Shown here: positions 52,909-53,862 of the stretch, piece by piece
Position numbering within the stretch: the stretch's first letter is position 1
Layout of the letters: each line of letters begins with the position of its first letter
Virus record (IMG/VR): IMGVR_UViG_3300009124_000018
Location: 1 to 53,862 of that record
DNA from: a virus
DNA length: 53,862 bases
Strand: one strand, 5' to 3'
The notes under the pieces: generated by a model
The model's input: the letters and a program-made list of their open reading frames with translations, nothing else
Databases searched by the model: none
Told to the model about the DNA's origin: nothing
Translations under genes and position numbers: made by a program

Positions 52909-53715
52909 ATGTTAGGTAATTATCAATACAATCAGATTATTAGAAAGTGTGTTGTTGGATTTGGCACGCTTTTTAATAATCTTGAAATTCGTAAATTTAA
53001 TGAGGATGGATCAGTATACCAGAGGATGAAAGTTCCTTTAGCATATGGTCCTCGTCAGAAGTTTCTTGCACGTCTAACTGAGCAACCTGATCTCGGAAGA
53101 CCAAACGCTATCACTCTACCAAGGATGTCATTTGAAATGACTGGTATGAGTTATGATCCTTCTCGCAAACAAAGTCCTGTTCAATATTGCTTGACTAACG
53201 AGGACGCAGAAGGAGTTAAAAAAACATATGTTCCAGTTCCATACAACCTGGAATTTGAACTTAATATCTTGAGCAAAACACAAGATGACTGCTTGCAAAT
53301 TGTAGAGCAGATTGTACCATACTTTCAACCATCCTTTAATCTCAGCATTAGATTAGTTGAGGAAGCAGGAATTGTCAAGGATGTTCCTATTGTAATGAAT
53401 GACATTTCATTTGAAGATGATTACCAAGGTGATTTTGATACCAGAAGAGCATTGGTATATACCTTAAGATTTACAGTTAAAACTTATATCTACGGTCCTA
53501 CTTCAGATACAGGTCTTATCAAGAAGGCAATTACAAAAGAATATACATCCACAGACCTCAATGTTCCAGGTCGTTACAGACAATATGAAGTCACTGCTAA
53601 AGCATTGGAAGACAAGAACAATGATGGAGTCATTGATGTAATTGATGATTCACTTCTTATCTCAGGTGATGACTTTGGATTTAATGAAACTACATCTTTC
53701 TTTGAGGACGTATGA
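52909..53715 (+). CDS. gp15: gp15-like tail sheath stabiliser / tail completion protein
   Basis: A 268-residue protein close in length to T4 gp15 (272). The N-terminus LGNYQYNQIIRKCVVGFGTL and the run VPLAYGPRQKFLARL match the gp15 family, which caps the tail tube and sheath as a hexamer before the head attaches. VPVPYNLEFELNILSKTQDD and YTLRFTVKTYIYGP are further conserved strands. It ends by a four-base overlap with the gp16 start (ATGA), consistent with the T4 order 13-14-15-16. Confidence 0.93.
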   Translation: MLGNYQYNQIIRKCVVGFGTLFNNLEIRKFNEDGSVYQRMKVPLAYGPRQKFLARLTEQPDLGRPNAITLPRMSFEMTGMSYDPSRKQSPVQYCLTNEDAEGVKKTYVPVPYNLEFELNILSKTQDDCLQIVEQIVPYFQPSFNLSIRLVEEAGIVKDVPIVMNDISFEDDYQGDFDTRRALVYTLRFTVKTYIYGPTSDTGLIKKAITKEYTSTDLNVPGRYRQYEVTAKALEDKNNDGVIDVIDDSLLISGDDFGFNETTSFFEDV

Positions 53716-53862
53716 GCGAAAACTACGAAGGAATTGAAGACGCCCTAAATGTAGATACAGAGATTGTACCTGCAGAGCAAACAGAAAAACCAAAGAAGAG
53801 AACAGAGCGTATTATTGATATCGATAAGGATATCAAAAAAGATTACGACTATTCTAGGGGTC
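53712..53862 (+). CDS. gp16: gp16-like small terminase subunit (partial, 5' end)
   Basis: Only the first 50 codons are inside the window. The product begins MSENYEGIEDALNVDTEIVP and continues through an acidic, then basic linker (EKPKKRTERIIDIDKD) to KKDYDYSRG. The acidic start and the DYDYxR phrase are typical of cyanophage gp16, the DNA-recognition subunit of the packaging motor. Position directly after gp15 agrees with T4 order. Its start overlaps the gp15 stop as ATGA. The rest lies beyond the right edge. Confidence 0.82.
   Translation, partial: MSENYEGIEDALNVDTEIVPAEQTEKPKKRTERIIDIDKDIKKDYDYSRG

Overview
The window looks like part of the virion (late) gene block of a large T4-like marine cyanophage (a myovirus of Synechococcus or Prochlorococcus). 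Evidence: genes run in T4 order on one strand with almost no spacing, namely gp25, gp6, a gp7-like protein and gp8, then, after a fibre region, gp13, gp14, gp15 and the start of gp16. Candidate late promoters of the TATAAATA / NATAAATA type stand in front of several units. The 2OG-Fe(II) oxygenase and the large repeat-rich adhesins are also typical of marine cyanophages. Every gene I accept is on the + strand. I see no tRNA, rRNA, CRISPR array, transposon, integrase or attachment site. Names rest on recognition of protein motifs by eye; no search was run.

Left edge (1-760): two small, GC-rich, unrecognised genes, each preceded by a nearly identical 32-base element, then a 219-base non-coding stretch packed with inverted and direct repeats. 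This part is much richer in GC than the rest (37 of 60 bases at 61-120, against 14 of 60 at 12781-12840), so it is probably the end of a different gene module.

Baseplate block (761-22976): a small unknown gene, a 247-residue unknown protein and a PAAR spike-tip protein overlap or abut. A sigma70-like promoter then precedes two tiny genes. The baseplate wedge genes gp25, gp6, giant gp7-like (3,441 residues) and gp8 follow, and then a 2,087-residue DUF4815 structural protein in the place where T4 has genes 9 and 10.

Fibre/adhesin block (22973-50260): this replaces T4 genes 9-12 and wac. It holds small structural genes, a 742-residue fibre, a 2,552-residue adhesin (beta-helix start, LamG domain, cupredoxin-like domain), a 3,469-residue adhesin (beta-helix start, BNR propeller, helical repeats, trimeric C-terminus), two paralogous LamG-like proteins, a probable jelly-roll protein, and an 853-residue fibre ending in a self-cleaving Peptidase_G2-type domain. 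A short Gly-Gly-x-Gly-Tyr-type repeat recurs across gp7-like, gp8 and the fibres.

Right edge (50271-53862): a two-gene unit (a coiled-coil protein and a 2OG-Fe(II) oxygenase) with a consensus sigma70 promoter overlapping a late promoter motif, closed by a terminator-like hairpin. Then come the neck and tail-completion genes gp13, gp14 and gp15 and the first 50 codons of the small terminase gp16. Together the genes build the baseplate, host-recognition fibres and head-tail connector.
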